Notes: generated from the letters alone by a model not told the origin. DNA of 64,000 nucleotides from CALOCY01 sp942491975 (GCA_942491975.1 CALOCY010000004.1:1302001-1366000), one strand, 5' to 3'; positions 33,878 through 42,612 are shown, counted from the stretch's first letter. Numbers and translations: made by a program.

Positions 33878-34102
33878 ATGAAGCCTGTTAGAAATACCTT
33901 TTCTTTCTCAAAAAAAGGAACTATCTTTCCTTCAAGGCATTATTTTCCCTTAATTAGAACAAAAAACAGATACCCGTTGGGTGTTCACACTATTTATCTC
34001 GCAAGAGATAATGCCCCATTCCCTGTTTTTAGGAAAGCCAACAACGTTTTTACCGCTGTTGGCTTTTTTTTATCTTATAAATTGTTAAATATTAACCGTT
34101 AA
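33878..34102 (+). CDS. Candidate pyrBI leader peptide (PyrL-like)
   Basis: A 74-codon reading frame starting at or next to the predicted transcript start and ending 16 bases before pyrB. Its coding region runs through the pause hairpin (33994-34011) and the terminator (34034-34071), as in the enterobacterial pyrL leader, where coupled translation melts the attenuator. The product is basic and aromatic (MKPVRNTFSFSKKGTIFPSR, then HYFPLIRTKNRYPL). No homology beyond that general resemblance is claimed, and no ribosome-binding site precedes the ATG. If real it would be translated from a nearly leaderless mRNA. It may instead be a chance frame in a non-coding leader. Confidence 0.45.
   Translation: MKPVRNTFSFSKKGTIFPSRHYFPLIRTKNRYPLGVHTIYLARDNAPFPVFRKANNVFTAVGFFLSYKLLNINR
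33994..34011 (+). promoter_or_regulatory. Hairpin with GCAA loop in the pyrBI leader
   Basis: TTATCTC (33994-34000) and GAGATAA (34005-34011) form a perfect 7-bp stem closed by a GCAA tetraloop. It precedes the terminator by 23 bases and could be an RNA polymerase pause hairpin. Confidence 0.5.
34034..34071 (+). terminator. Attenuator terminator in the pyrBI leader
   Basis: AAAGCCAACA (34034-34043) and TGTTGGCTTT (34057-34066) form a 10-bp stem, with T's running from 34064 to 34071. It lies 48 bases upstream of pyrB and has no gene ending in front of it except the leader frame, so it must be a conditional terminator. GTTGG around 33976-33980 could pair with its CCAAC as an antiterminator. 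Confidence 0.8.
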
Positions 34103-34118
34103 ATAGTTCTTTCCAGTT

Positions 34119-35027
34119 ATGAAAAAAGACCTGATTTCAATTACGGATTACAGCAAAGAAGATTACATGCGTATCATGGAGCTGGCTGCCGAATTCGAGA
34201 AGAACCCCAATCAAAACCTTCTTGATGGTAAAGTGGTTGCTTCGATGTTTTTTGAGCCGTCTACACGGACACGCCTCAGTTTTGAAACAGCCATCAGCAG
34301 GCTTGGTGGCCGCATTATTGGCTTTACCGACTCTTCATCGTCAAGTGTAAAAAAAGGTGAAACCCTGCACGATACCATAAAGATGGTAGACGGATATGCC
34401 GACCTTATTGTGATGCGCCACCCCCTCGAAGGAAGCGCAAGGTGGGCCTCTGAAGTTGCTGAAGTACCTGTTGTGAACGCAGGTGACGGAGCCAACCAGC
34501 ACCCCACACAAACACTGCTCGACATGTATTCGATACTGAAAACGCAGGGAACGCTCGACAACCTGAACATATTTATGGTGGGCGACCTGAAGTATGGACG
34601 TACCGTACACTCGTTATTGATGGCCATGTCACAATTCGAAAACCCTGTTTTCAATTTTATTGCCCCCGAAGAACTTGAAATGCCAAGGGAATATAAGAAT
34701 TACCTCGAATCGAAAGGGATAAAGTATTATGAACACCGCGAGTTTACCGATATTATTTCGGAAGCTGATGTTATGTACATGACACGCGTACAAAAAGAGC
34801 GTTTTGCCGATCCTATTGAATATGAAAAGGTGAAGAATGTCTATATCCTGCGAAACAGGATGCTTGAAAAGACAAAGGAAAATCTTCGCATACTTCACCC
34901 ACTGCCACGTGTGAATGAGATTAGTATGGATGTGGACAGCAACGATAAAGCATACTATTTTACACAGGCACTAAACGGGATGTATGTGCGTGAAGCCATT
35001 ATTTCACACATGCTCGATTTAAAATAA
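34119..35027 (+). CDS. pyrB: Aspartate carbamoyltransferase catalytic subunit
   Basis: Condenses carbamoyl phosphate with aspartate, the first committed step of pyrimidine synthesis. The 302 residues match the E. coli-type catalytic chain. Carbamoyl-phosphate site: FFEPSTRTRLSFETAISRLG (STRTR), the SSSVKKGETLHD loop, and MRHPLEGSARWASEV. Further motifs: NAGDGANQHPTQTLLDMYS, and the aspartate-binding LHPLPRVNEIS near the end. pyrI follows 32 bases downstream, so the enzyme should form the c6r6 holoenzyme with allosteric control. A conditional terminator precedes the gene. Confidence 0.96.
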   Translation: MKKDLISITDYSKEDYMRIMELAAEFEKNPNQNLLDGKVVASMFFEPSTRTRLSFETAISRLGGRIIGFTDSSSSSVKKGETLHDTIKMVDGYADLIVMRHPLEGSARWASEVAEVPVVNAGDGANQHPTQTLLDMYSILKTQGTLDNLNIFMVGDLKYGRTVHSLLMAMSQFENPVFNFIAPEELEMPREYKNYLESKGIKYYEHREFTDIISEADVMYMTRVQKERFADPIEYEKVKNVYILRNRMLEKTKENLRILHPLPRVNEISMDVDSNDKAYYFTQALNGMYVREAIISHMLDLK

Positions 35028-35059
35028 TATTATTTGAAACAACTGAAAACAGCAGCGTT

Positions 35060-35515
35060 ATGTCAAAACATAAATTAAAAGTTACTGCAATTAAAGAGGG
35101 GACAGTTATTGACCATATCCCTTCAGGGAGCCTTTTCGATGTAATGAATATACTTGGGCTTGACCATACCGATAAACCCATTACATTTGGGACTAATTTT
35201 GACAGCAAGAAACTGGGCAGCAAGGCCATCATTAAAATCTCGGATAAATTCTTTGAAGATGAAGACCTGAATAAAATCGCACTCATTGCCCCGCATGCAA
35301 AACTGAACATCATCAAAGAGTATGAGGTAGTAGAAAAGAAAGTAGTAGAAATACCTGAAAAGATAGAAGGTATTGCTAAATGCTTCAACCCTAAATGCAT
35401 CTCCAACAACGAGGAAATGACTACACGGTTCTCCGTAATTTCTGAAGAACCACTTGAAATGAAGTGTTATTACTGCGAAAAAATAATGTCGAAAGAGCAG
35501 TTGGAAATTCTTTAA
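35060..35515 (+). CDS. pyrI: Aspartate carbamoyltransferase regulatory subunit
   Basis: A 151-residue regulatory chain that binds CTP/ATP and zinc and holds the catalytic trimers together. The N-terminal allosteric domain includes LKVTAIKEGTVIDHIPSGSL, LGLDHTDKPITFGTNFDSKK (nucleotide site), and IALIAPHAKLNIIKEYEVVE. The C-terminal zinc domain has Cys pairs CFNPKC and CYYC. It follows pyrB by 32 bases and precedes a strong bidirectional terminator. Confidence 0.96.
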   Translation: MSKHKLKVTAIKEGTVIDHIPSGSLFDVMNILGLDHTDKPITFGTNFDSKKLGSKAIIKISDKFFEDEDLNKIALIAPHAKLNIIKEYEVVEKKVVEIPEKIEGIAKCFNPKCISNNEEMTTRFSVISEEPLEMKCYYCEKIMSKEQLEIL

Positions 35516-35520
35516 AACGC

Positions 35521-35560
35521 AAAAGGGTTCCGTCCCTCAAAATAAGGATGGAATCCTTTT
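35521..35560. terminator. Bidirectional terminator between pyrI and the DUF4293 gene
   Basis: AAAAGGGTTCCGTCC (35521-35535) pairs with GGATGGAATCCTTTT (35546-35560) over 15 bp including two G-U pairs, with a 10-base loop. A-runs and T-runs on both sides allow termination of pyrI (plus) and of the convergent gene (minus). Confidence 0.85.
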
Positions 35561-35567
35561 CTTTTAG

Positions 35568-36032
35568 CTATCGAATCCTGTCGATAGAACGTATCAACGC
35601 CTCATCTTTCCCAATAGCCCGTATAGCCAGGTAATCAAGTACAATAGCGATTGCCGGGAATATAGCTATAATATTATAACTGTAGGACGCATCAACCAAA
35701 TCGGCATAGTTATTGGACAAATAGTAGGTAAGGCCTAAAAATCCGGCCATCAACAAGATCGAAAATACAATCATCCTTATCTGCCGGATACGTTTTTTAT
35801 ACGAAAAAATAATCACCACATGCATCAGGCAAATAACGCCCAACAGAATGGTTGCCGGCCATCCGGGATAGATCATCTCTGCCCCGCCACTGACCATTTT
35901 TTGCAACCCTTTAAAATTCATCTCATAAACGGCACCATCGACACCGGCAAATTCAACAATGGGCAAGGCAAAAAACCATCCCATCAGGCCCAGGCTTATC
36001 AATAAATAGAGTGTTTGTATTCGCTGTAGCAT
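35568..36032 (-). CDS. DUF4293 family membrane protein
   Basis: A 154-residue inner-membrane protein with four hydrophobic segments (about 7-25, 58-72, 80-98 and 118-135): MLQRIQTLYLLISLGLMGWF, WPATILLGVICLMHVVIIFS, IVFSILLMAGFLGLTYYLSN, AIFPAIAIVLDYLAIRAIGK. Both the MLQRIQT start and the closing AIRAIGKDEALIRSIDRIR are typical of DUF4293, found only in Bacteroidota. Function unknown. Confidence 0.85.
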   Translation of the reverse strand: MLQRIQTLYLLISLGLMGWFFALPIVEFAGVDGAVYEMNFKGLQKMVSGGAEMIYPGWPATILLGVICLMHVVIIFSYKKRIRQIRMIVFSILLMAGFLGLTYYLSNNYADLVDASYSYNIIAIFPAIAIVLDYLAIRAIGKDEALIRSIDRIR

Positions 36033-36081
36033 AATCGTTGTATTATTTTCAGCAAAATTAGTGTTTTGTACTTAAGCCACC

Positions 36082-36113
36082 AAAAAAAGGGGACTGGATA
36101 AACCAGTCCCCTT
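36082..36113 (-). terminator. Intrinsic terminator of the prohibitin-like gene
   Basis: AAGGGGACTGG (36087-36097) and CCAGTCCCCTT (36103-36113) form a perfect 11-bp stem with an ATAAA loop; the minus strand continues into a T-run (36088-36082). It lies 24 bases after the stop codon. Confidence 0.9.
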
Positions 36114-36136
36114 ATATAATTTAGCCAACTATTGTT

Positions 36137-36949
36137 CTAGTTATTTCCCAAAATCAATGGCATTCCTTCTTTTCCGCTACCAACTACTACAACTTTTGCA
36201 TTAGGTGATTTAGCCAGTTCCAATGTAGCATCAATACCTTTCTGTTTCAGTATCATTGTAGTTAAACTTGAACTCAAAATTCTATTGTACTGTGCGATAC
36301 CTTCTGCTTCAATCTTTTTACGCGCTGCCTCTTTCTCTTCCCTCTCCAACCGGAATCGATACTCCAACGATAATTGTTCCTGTTCTAACTTGCTTTCAAT
36401 GGCATTTTTAATCTTTGCCGGAAGATTGATAGATCGAATAAGCAATGCCCGCATGTCGATATCATTATCTTCCAACACCCGCCGGGTCTCTTCAATAATA
36501 GATTTTTCTACTTCGGCACGTTTGGTAGAGTAAATCTCTTCAGCCGCATAGCGGCCTGCCACCTGACGTACCGATGAACGCACCTCGGGAATAATCAACT
36601 GATGGATATAATTCTTTCCAAACTTTTCGTGCAAATACCCGATACGGAGATGAGCCGGGTTAAAACGTACAGTCACATCCATGTTAATGGCCATACCGTT
36701 CTTATCCAACACATCCATGGTCTCTTCGCTCTGCTGCTCTTTTACATTATACACAATCATGTCGTTCCACGGAGCAACCAAATGAAACCCTTCGATAAAA
36801 AGGTGATCCTTATCCAACCCTGTGGTAAAAGGCCTGAAAATGACCCCCCGCTCACCCGGCTGAATGGTGATAAATGTACTATTGGCAAAAAAAAGCAATA
36901 CAACAAAAATAATACCCGCAACAATCAAATATGATTTCTTAATATTCAT
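36137..36949 (-). CDS. Prohibitin/SPFH (Band 7) family membrane protein
   Basis: A 270-residue SPFH protein: an N-terminal membrane segment (SYLIVAGIIFVVLLFFANST), a Band 7 domain (FITIQPGERGVIFRPFTTGL; LVAPWNDMIVYNVKEQQSEE), and a helical region from about 165 to 230 (LEQEQLSLEYRFRLEREEKE) that supports ring assembly. The C-terminus (LELAKSPNAKVVVVGSGKEG, MPLILGN) is typical of bacterial prohibitin homologues. Such proteins form large membrane rings and modulate proteases such as FtsH. Monocistronic with its own terminator. Confidence 0.92.
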   Translation of the reverse strand: MNIKKSYLIVAGIIFVVLLFFANSTFITIQPGERGVIFRPFTTGLDKDHLFIEGFHLVAPWNDMIVYNVKEQQSEETMDVLDKNGMAINMDVTVRFNPAHLRIGYLHEKFGKNYIHQLIIPEVRSSVRQVAGRYAAEEIYSTKRAEVEKSIIEETRRVLEDNDIDMRALLIRSINLPAKIKNAIESKLEQEQLSLEYRFRLEREEKEAARKKIEAEGIAQYNRILSSSLTTMILKQKGIDATLELAKSPNAKVVVVGSGKEGMPLILGNN

Positions 36950-37036
36950 AGCAAATAATTTATGGTTACAATAAGCTAAAAGTACGCAAAAAAAGTTACT
37001 TAACCCTCTGTTATGCTTATAAAAAGGAGTACTTCA

Positions 37037-37067
37037 ATTGATTTTTGGGACGAAATCGTTACATTTG
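37037..37067 (+). promoter_or_regulatory. Candidate promoter of the nucleoside phosphorylase gene
   Basis: ATTG (37037-37040), 19 bases, TACATTTG (37060-37067): a good -7 element with a partly matching -33 at the right spacing, 18 bases before the ATG. Confidence 0.5.
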
Positions 37068-37084
37068 ATCTAAAATAGAGCGCC

Positions 37085-37954
37085 ATGATTAAGCCATCTG
37101 AACTCATTATCAACAAAGACGGGAGCATTTTTCACCTGCACCTGAAACCGGGGCACATTGCCGATGACATTATACTGGTTGGGGACCCGGGACGGGTTGA
37201 ACTGATTGGAAGTTTTCTTTCTGATATTGAATTTAAAATATCAAACCGGGAGTTTACAACCATCACCGGAAAGTACAACAATAAACGGCTTACCATTATC
37301 TCAACAGGTATCGGGACTGATAATATAGATATTGTGGTGAATGAACTGGATGCACTGGCCAATATTGACCTCACAACGCGTGAAATAAAAAAGGGCCATC
37401 GCACCCTGAACATTGTGCGTATCGGAACATCGGGGGGATTGCAAACAAGTGTGCCTGTCAACACCTACGTGGTTTCGCAAAAAGCACTCGGTTTTGACGG
37501 ATTGCTGAATTTTTATGCCCGTCGCAATGAAATTTCCGACCTCCCTTTTGAAGAGGCTTTCAAAAAACATACCGGATGGCTACCTGAACTGGCATCCCCC
37601 TATGTGGTTGACTGCTCTGAAGAGCTATTCAATAAAATCAATGGAGTTGAGACCGTAGCAGGTGTTACCATATCGGCCCCTGGTTTTTACGGGCCCCAGG
37701 GACGTGTATTACGTTTGCCGTTATCAAACCCTGATTTAAATGCAAACATTGAAACATTCGCTCATAACAACTTAAAAATTACTAACTTTGAGATGGAATG
37801 TTCTGCTATTTACGGATTATCAAAACTGCTTGGGCACAATGCCCTTACGGTTTGCCTCATTATTGCCAATCGGGTACTTAAAAAAGCTAATGAGGACTAT
37901 TACAGCAACATGAAAGAACTAATTAAACTAATTCTTGAACGTTTGACCCAATGA
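37085..37954 (+). CDS. Nucleoside phosphorylase (uridine phosphorylase-like)
   Basis: A 289-residue PNP_UDP_1 family enzyme that splits a nucleoside with phosphate into base and ribose-1-phosphate. Seen: DIILVGDPGRVELIGSFLSD (phosphate site), TIISTGIGTDNIDIVVNELD, VRIGTSGGLQTSVPVNTYVV, and the ribose-binding NFEMECSAIYGLSKLLGHNA with the conserved Met-Glu. The base specificity is uncertain; uridine is my guess because of the pyrimidine-type NFEMECSAI block. It is probably co-transcribed with the transglutaminase-like gene 12 bases downstream. Confidence 0.85.
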   Translation: MIKPSELIINKDGSIFHLHLKPGHIADDIILVGDPGRVELIGSFLSDIEFKISNREFTTITGKYNNKRLTIISTGIGTDNIDIVVNELDALANIDLTTREIKKGHRTLNIVRIGTSGGLQTSVPVNTYVVSQKALGFDGLLNFYARRNEISDLPFEEAFKKHTGWLPELASPYVVDCSEELFNKINGVETVAGVTISAPGFYGPQGRVLRLPLSNPDLNANIETFAHNNLKITNFEMECSAIYGLSKLLGHNALTVCLIIANRVLKKANEDYYSNMKELIKLILERLTQ

Positions 37955-37966
37955 TAATATCCTTTA

Positions 37967-38842
37967 ATGGATTTAAAACGTATATATAGCCTTATAGCAC
38001 TACTGGATGATCCTGACCCGGAAGTCCATCAGGTTGTTCTGAAACAGCTGGAAAGCCTGGAACCAGACTATATTTCCGTACTTGAACAGGAAGAGATTGC
38101 CCATCCGGAGCTGACTTTTCAGATTAAAGGAGTAGTTAGGACAATAAGGCAAAAAAACCTGTTACACAGGATACATTCATGGTTTGACACCCCAAACGAC
38201 TTATTGCAAATACTCTTTTTCATTTCACAAATTGAATACTCCGGGCTTAAGCTTGAGGAGATTAAAGAGAATGCCGGCCTCATTGTTAAAGAGATATGGC
38301 TTGAATTGAATGAGAACCTTACGGCACTTGAGCGCATATCCATTATCAACCACATCTTATTCCAAAATAAAGGGTTCAAAATCATTCCCTGGAACAATCG
38401 CACACCTGATTGTTATATGATTAACTTTCTACTTAACCGAAGAACAGGTAGTGGTCTGATTATTACGATACTATATTTATACATTGCCAAAGAGTTAGGA
38501 CTCAATATTTATGGCATAAATGTACCGGAAGGCTATTTTTTGGCCTACTATGACCAAACCGGGTTGTATAAAAAAATTGATGAGAAAAAATCGTCTGCAC
38601 TATTCTATATTAACCCCTCAAATGAGGGGGCTGTAATTGGCCGGGCTGAACTTGAACATATCATTTCAGAGAAAGGATATACACCTAAAAACGAACATTT
38701 TAGACCTATTGATGATAAGTTTTACCTTAAGCGTTTAATTGTAGAGTTAAAATACTGCTACGAAGAGAAAAAAAACTATTCAAAAGCAGAGTCGATGGAC
38801 AGTATATACAGATTGCTCAAACAAAAAGGGGCACCTGAATGA
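37967..38842 (+). CDS. Transglutaminase-like protein, SirB1/Transglut_core2 family
   Basis: A 291-residue cytosolic protein. An N-terminal helical, HEAT-like part (LIALLDDPDPEVHQVVLKQL) leads to the Transglut_core2 domain: ERISIINHILFQNKGFKIIP, NRRTGSGLIITILYLYIAKE, YGINVPEGYFLAYYD. The family's usual catalytic-like Cys is not visible; the corresponding position in RRTGSGLIITILY is Ser/Gly, and the cysteine nearby is in PDCYMINF. Related proteins include E. coli SirB1 and PA1925-like proteins, whose function is unknown. It follows the phosphorylase by 12 bases. Confidence 0.8.
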   Translation: MDLKRIYSLIALLDDPDPEVHQVVLKQLESLEPDYISVLEQEEIAHPELTFQIKGVVRTIRQKNLLHRIHSWFDTPNDLLQILFFISQIEYSGLKLEEIKENAGLIVKEIWLELNENLTALERISIINHILFQNKGFKIIPWNNRTPDCYMINFLLNRRTGSGLIITILYLYIAKELGLNIYGINVPEGYFLAYYDQTGLYKKIDEKKSSALFYINPSNEGAVIGRAELEHIISEKGYTPKNEHFRPIDDKFYLKRLIVELKYCYEEKKNYSKAESMDSIYRLLKQKGAPE

Positions 38843-38876
38843 TACCCCTCTCTTATTTTAGTGATTTTCCTGCTTA

Positions 38877-40436
38877 CTACTTCGCATAATTCACTGCCCT
38901 CGTTTCACGGATAACCGTAATCTTAATCTGTCCCGGATAGGTCATTTCATCCTGGATTTTTTTGGCAATATCGTATGAAAGTTGCTCTGATTCCTGATCA
39001 GAAATCTTTTCACTTCCCACAATCACACGCAGTTCACGACCGGCCTGTATTGCATATGTCTTCAACACACCCGGATGTGAAAGGGCCAGCGATTCGAGGT
39101 TCTTCAGGCGTGTAATGTATGACTCTACTGCCTCACGACGGGCTCCCGGGCGGGCACCTGAAATAGCGTCACACACCTGTACTATTGGTGAAAGCAACGT
39201 TGTCATCTCCACTTCATCGTGGTGCGAACCAATGGCATTGAATATATCCGGTTTCTCCTTGTACTTCTCAGCCAGCTTCATACCCAGTATAGCATGTGGT
39301 AATTCCGGCTCATCATCAGGCACCTTGCCAATATCATGCAGCAATCCGGCACGTTTGGCACGTTTGGGGTTTAATCCCAGTTCCGAAGCCATTATGGCAC
39401 ACAAATTGGCTGTTTCACGTGAGTGTTGCAACAGGTTCTGACCGTACGACGAACGGTATTTCATTTTACCAACCAAACGGACCAGTTCCGGGTGCAGTCC
39501 ATGGATACCCAAATCAATACAGGTACGCTTACCCGTTTCAATGATCTCCTCTTCAATCTGTTTTTTCACCTTGGCCACTACCTCTTCAATACGTGCAGGG
39601 TGTATACGCCCGTCGGTTACCAACTGGTGCAGTGCCAGGCGGGTAATCTCGCGGCGTACGGGGTCAAATGCCGAAAGCACAATGGCTTCAGGGGTATCAT
39701 CTACAATAATTTCGACACCTGTTGCTGCTTCAAGGGCACGGATATTACGTCCTTCGCGGCCAATAATTCGGCCTTTAATCTCATCGCTTTCAATATGAAA
39801 GATGGTAACTGCATTTTCAATAGCTGTCTCTGCAGCCACACGCTGAATACTCTTCACCACCACTTTCTTGGCTTCTTTATTGGCATTCAGTTTGGCCTCA
39901 TCCATGATCTCCTGAATATATGACATGGCCTCTGTCTTGGCTTCGTTTTTCAACGACTCTACCAACTGGGTTTTAGCTTCGTCGGCCGACATGCCCGATA
40001 TCGCCTCCAGCTTTTCAACCTCCTGCCGGTGTAGTTTTTCAAGTTCTTCTGTTTTATGCTCCACCACTTCCAACTGTGCATTCAGGTTTTCACGAATAGC
40101 TTCAGCCTCCCTGCGCTCTGTTTCAAACTCTTTTATTTTACGTTGAAACTCCTCTTTGCGCTGCAGGTAAACGGCCTCTTTCTGGTTAAGCTTATTCTCA
40201 ATGACCAACATTTTACTGTTCTTCTCATTGATATATTTCTCGTGTTCACTCTTCAGCTGCAGGAACTTCTCTTTGGCCTGAAGGATTTTATCTTTTCGGA
40301 TAACCTCCCCTTCGCTTTCAGCCTCCCGGACTATCTTTACCTTCTTCTTTTTGATGGCAATATCCCATAAAAAATAGGAAATAGCACCACCTCCGACAAA
40401 GGCTGAAGCTACTGTTACAATCATTGTTAAATCCAT
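38877..40436 (-). CDS. rny: Ribonuclease Y
   Basis: A 519-residue endoribonuclease that begins mRNA decay at the membrane. Membrane anchor at the N-terminus (VASAFVGGGAISYFLWDIAI), then a long coiled coil (about 45-200), a KH domain (IKGRIIGREGRNIRALEAAT; GVEIIVDDTPEAIVLSAFDP), and the HD domain with AGLLHDIGKV and IGSHHDEVEM, followed by the C-terminal RNase Y domain. It lies downstream of zapA, with about 324 bases between that include a copy of repeat family A. Confidence 0.95.
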   Translation of the reverse strand: MDLTMIVTVASAFVGGGAISYFLWDIAIKKKKVKIVREAESEGEVIRKDKILQAKEKFLQLKSEHEKYINEKNSKMLVIENKLNQKEAVYLQRKEEFQRKIKEFETERREAEAIRENLNAQLEVVEHKTEELEKLHRQEVEKLEAISGMSADEAKTQLVESLKNEAKTEAMSYIQEIMDEAKLNANKEAKKVVVKSIQRVAAETAIENAVTIFHIESDEIKGRIIGREGRNIRALEAATGVEIIVDDTPEAIVLSAFDPVRREITRLALHQLVTDGRIHPARIEEVVAKVKKQIEEEIIETGKRTCIDLGIHGLHPELVRLVGKMKYRSSYGQNLLQHSRETANLCAIMASELGLNPKRAKRAGLLHDIGKVPDDEPELPHAILGMKLAEKYKEKPDIFNAIGSHHDEVEMTTLLSPIVQVCDAISGARPGARREAVESYITRLKNLESLALSHPGVLKTYAIQAGRELRVIVGSEKISDQESEQLSYDIAKKIQDEMTYPGQIKITVIRETRAVNYAK

Positions 40437-40515
40437 ATACGTTGTATTTATTGCTTTATACTAATGAGCTACCTCGCAAAAACTATCAAGGTATCAAAAT
40501 AAATATTCCTTCTTC

Positions 40516-40653
40516 ATTGATGCAGGCATCGAAATACCAGTCTTCTTGGCTGGCACATTCATCTTATTATCCCAATACGCTACACTACCGGGATTCGTTC
40601 AACTTACAAATTTCAATGCACTACGTTTTTGAAATTTGAGTTTTACGAAAAAA
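40516..40653. repeat. Dispersed structured repeat, family A, copy 2
   Basis: Aligns over its full length with 33721-33860. It has the hairpin ATCCCAATA/TACCGGGAT (40569-40594, with two A-C mismatches), the second pairing AAATTTCA/TGAAATTT around a CACTACG loop, and ends in TTTTACG plus an A-run. It also has a small GATG/CATC hairpin at its left end. It occupies the 324-base gap between rny and zapA; nothing else was seen there. Confidence 0.75.
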
Positions 40654-40760
40654 CCCACCAACCAGCCATTGAACCTTAAAACAGTCCAACCACTCAGATT
40701 CGCGGGTTTCAACAAATGTATGTGTTGTATGCAGGGGTTATTTAAAATTTAAACAGCCCC

Positions 40761-41051
40761 TTACTGCTCTTTCAAATAGTCAGCAACAAAATTATTGAGC
40801 TGCTCCACTTCCTGTATAAAAAGTGATGTATCAGCCTTCTCTTCAATTTCAAGGTTTTGCACTACAAACTGCAACGCTGTCATTGCCAAAAAATCCTGTG
40901 TCTCGTTATTCTTATAGCGTTGCTTATACTGCAAAACTTTTTCACTGATAATCTTTGCTGCCTTCCTTACACGCTCTTCCTCTTCCCTTTTTACCTTCAA
41001 AGGGTATTGCCTGTCGGCAATTTTCAGATTTATTGATAATTTTTCGTCCAT
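40761..41051 (-). CDS. zapA: Cell division protein ZapA
   Basis: A 96-residue ZapA homologue that bundles FtsZ filaments. MDEKLSINLKIADRQYPLKV is the short beta part; a helix with VRKAAKIISEKVLQYKQRYK and AMTALQFVVQNLEIEEKADT forms the dimer-forming coiled coil. Size and order match bacterial ZapA. The upstream coiled-coil gene ends 9 bases before its start, so the two are co-transcribed. Confidence 0.9.
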   Translation of the reverse strand: MDEKLSINLKIADRQYPLKVKREEEERVRKAAKIISEKVLQYKQRYKNNETQDFLAMTALQFVVQNLEIEEKADTSLFIQEVEQLNNFVADYLKEQ

Positions 41052-41060
41052 CCCGAAACG

Positions 41061-41351
41061 TTATCGATTAAGAAGAGCAATACACTTATCAATTTCCCGT
41101 ACAATCTTGTTTATCTTAAGCCTGGCGTCAATATTGCCTTCATCACCGGACATACTTCTTGCCAACTTAAGATTATCATACTTTTTCCTGAAGTCATCCC
41201 TGACCCCTTTCAACCGTTCAATCTCCTCCCCAAGCGTATGTTTCTCTGTTTCCAACTGCTTTTTCTCCCGCTTCAGATGATCTACAAGCGATAGCAACTG
41301 GCTCACATTGTGTTTTATATCTTTTAACAATATTTGTTCGCTTTCAGTCAT
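41061..41351 (-). CDS. Small coiled-coil protein upstream of zapA
   Basis: A 96-residue, almost entirely helical, charged protein with a leucine/heptad pattern (ISQLLSLVDHLKREKKQLE-like run at about 17-35, then EEIERLKGVRDDFRKKYDNL). No catalytic motif. It occupies the place of ZapB-like partners of ZapA in this phylum, and I infer a role at the division ring. Identity to ZapB is not shown by sequence. Confidence 0.75.
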   Translation of the reverse strand: MTESEQILLKDIKHNVSQLLSLVDHLKREKKQLETEKHTLGEEIERLKGVRDDFRKKYDNLKLARSMSGDEGNIDARLKINKIVREIDKCIALLNR

Positions 41352-41541
41352 CGTTTGCCCGATTTCATCACAAATTTAACATTTTTAACCGATTAAGAAA
41401 ACCTGTCCCCTGTTTTAGATGTCAACAACCCATTGTTCAATTTGTATAACACGCTGATTTCCTACCAATATAGCTTAAACAAAAAGTTTACCGCTATTGT
41501 TGAAATCATTTCAAAATCAGGATAATTATCACATCAGCTCA

Positions 41542-42612
41542 TCAACGATTCAGCCTGCTTAAAAGTGCATGATCGGCCAATACCAATGCAGCCATCGCTT
41601 CAACAATGGGCACCGCACGGGGCACTACACACGCATCATGCCGCCCTTTTGAGGTTATTTTTACATTTTTGCCCGATTTATTAACCGTTTGTTGTTCCTT
41701 GAAAATGGTAGCAACAGGTTTAAACGCCACGTTGAAATAGATATCCTGTCCGTTGCTAATGCCCCCCTGTATGCCCCCCGAATGATTGGTAGTGGTTACC
41801 ACCCCGTTTTCAGCAACTATAAATTCATCATTATGTTGTGAACCCATCATACCAGTACAGGCAAATCCCGAACCGTATTCAAACCCTTTTACCGCGTTAA
41901 TGCCCAGCATGGCGTGCCCCAAACCGGCATGCAGTTTATGAAACACCGGTTCGCCCCAACCTGCAGGTACGCCCTGAACAACACAGGTAACAGTTCCACC
42001 AACAGAGTCGCCATCCGCTTTGGCTGCTTTTATGCATTTGTCCATCAACCGGGCTGTTGCTGCATCGGGACAACGCACGGCATGCTTTTCCGTTTTAGCC
42101 AAATCAAGCTCCGTATAGTGCTTCTCCAGCCCGATTTTACCTGCCGATGAAACATAAGCCTGCACGGTAACACCATGTTGCCTTAAGAAGAGTTTGGCCA
42201 ATGCCCCGGCCACAACACGTGCAATGGTCTCGCGTGCCGAAGAGCGGCCTCCTCCCCTGTAATCGCGTATGCCGTATTTAACCTGCCAGGTATAATCGGC
42301 ATGCGAAGGGCGAAACTTATCTTTCAGGTCGTTGTAGTCAGACGATTGTTGGTTTCCATTCCACACCGTAAAACCGATAGGGGCCCCCGTAGTTTTTCCC
42401 TCAAATACACCCGATAAAAATTCTACGGCATCCTCTTCATCACGCAACGTGGTCAATTCCGACTGTCCCGGCTTTCTGCGGTCCAACTCCGATTGGATAA
42501 ACGCCATATCTACCCCGATGCCTGCCGGGCAGCCGTCAATAACACCTCCAATGGCCCTCCCGTGGGACTCACCAAACGAGGTCAACCTGAATACGCTTCC
42601 AAATGTGTTCAT
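41542..42612 (-). CDS. aroC: Chorismate synthase
   Basis: Converts EPSP to chorismate with reduced FMN, the last common step of aromatic amino acid synthesis. The 356 residues fit. Signatures: SFGESHGRAIGGVIDGCPAG, YGIRDYRGGGRSSARETIAR (FMN), AVKGFEYGSGFACTGMMGSQ, and DACVVPRAVPIVEAMAALVL. No partner genes of the pathway are adjacent. It stands alone between zapB-like/zapA and slyD, all in the same direction, with spaces of about 190 and 370 bases. Confidence 0.95.
   Translation of the reverse strand: MNTFGSVFRLTSFGESHGRAIGGVIDGCPAGIGVDMAFIQSELDRRKPGQSELTTLRDEEDAVEFLSGVFEGKTTGAPIGFTVWNGNQQSSDYNDLKDKFRPSHADYTWQVKYGIRDYRGGGRSSARETIARVVAGALAKLFLRQHGVTVQAYVSSAGKIGLEKHYTELDLAKTEKHAVRCPDAATARLMDKCIKAAKADGDSVGGTVTCVVQGVPAGWGEPVFHKLHAGLGHAMLGINAVKGFEYGSGFACTGMMGSQHNDEFIVAENGVVTTTNHSGGIQGGISNGQDIYFNVAFKPVATIFKEQQTVNKSGKNVKITSKGRHDACVVPRAVPIVEAMAALVLADHALLSRLNR

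Noticed and set aside
39423..39923. 166-codon open frame on the plus strand
   Set aside because: Antisense to rny, low-complexity composition, no start signals; a shadow frame.
40437..40760. 6S RNA between zapA and rny
   Set aside because: The position is suggestive, but the space is largely filled by a dispersed repeat and I could not build the long bulged hairpin of 6S RNA.
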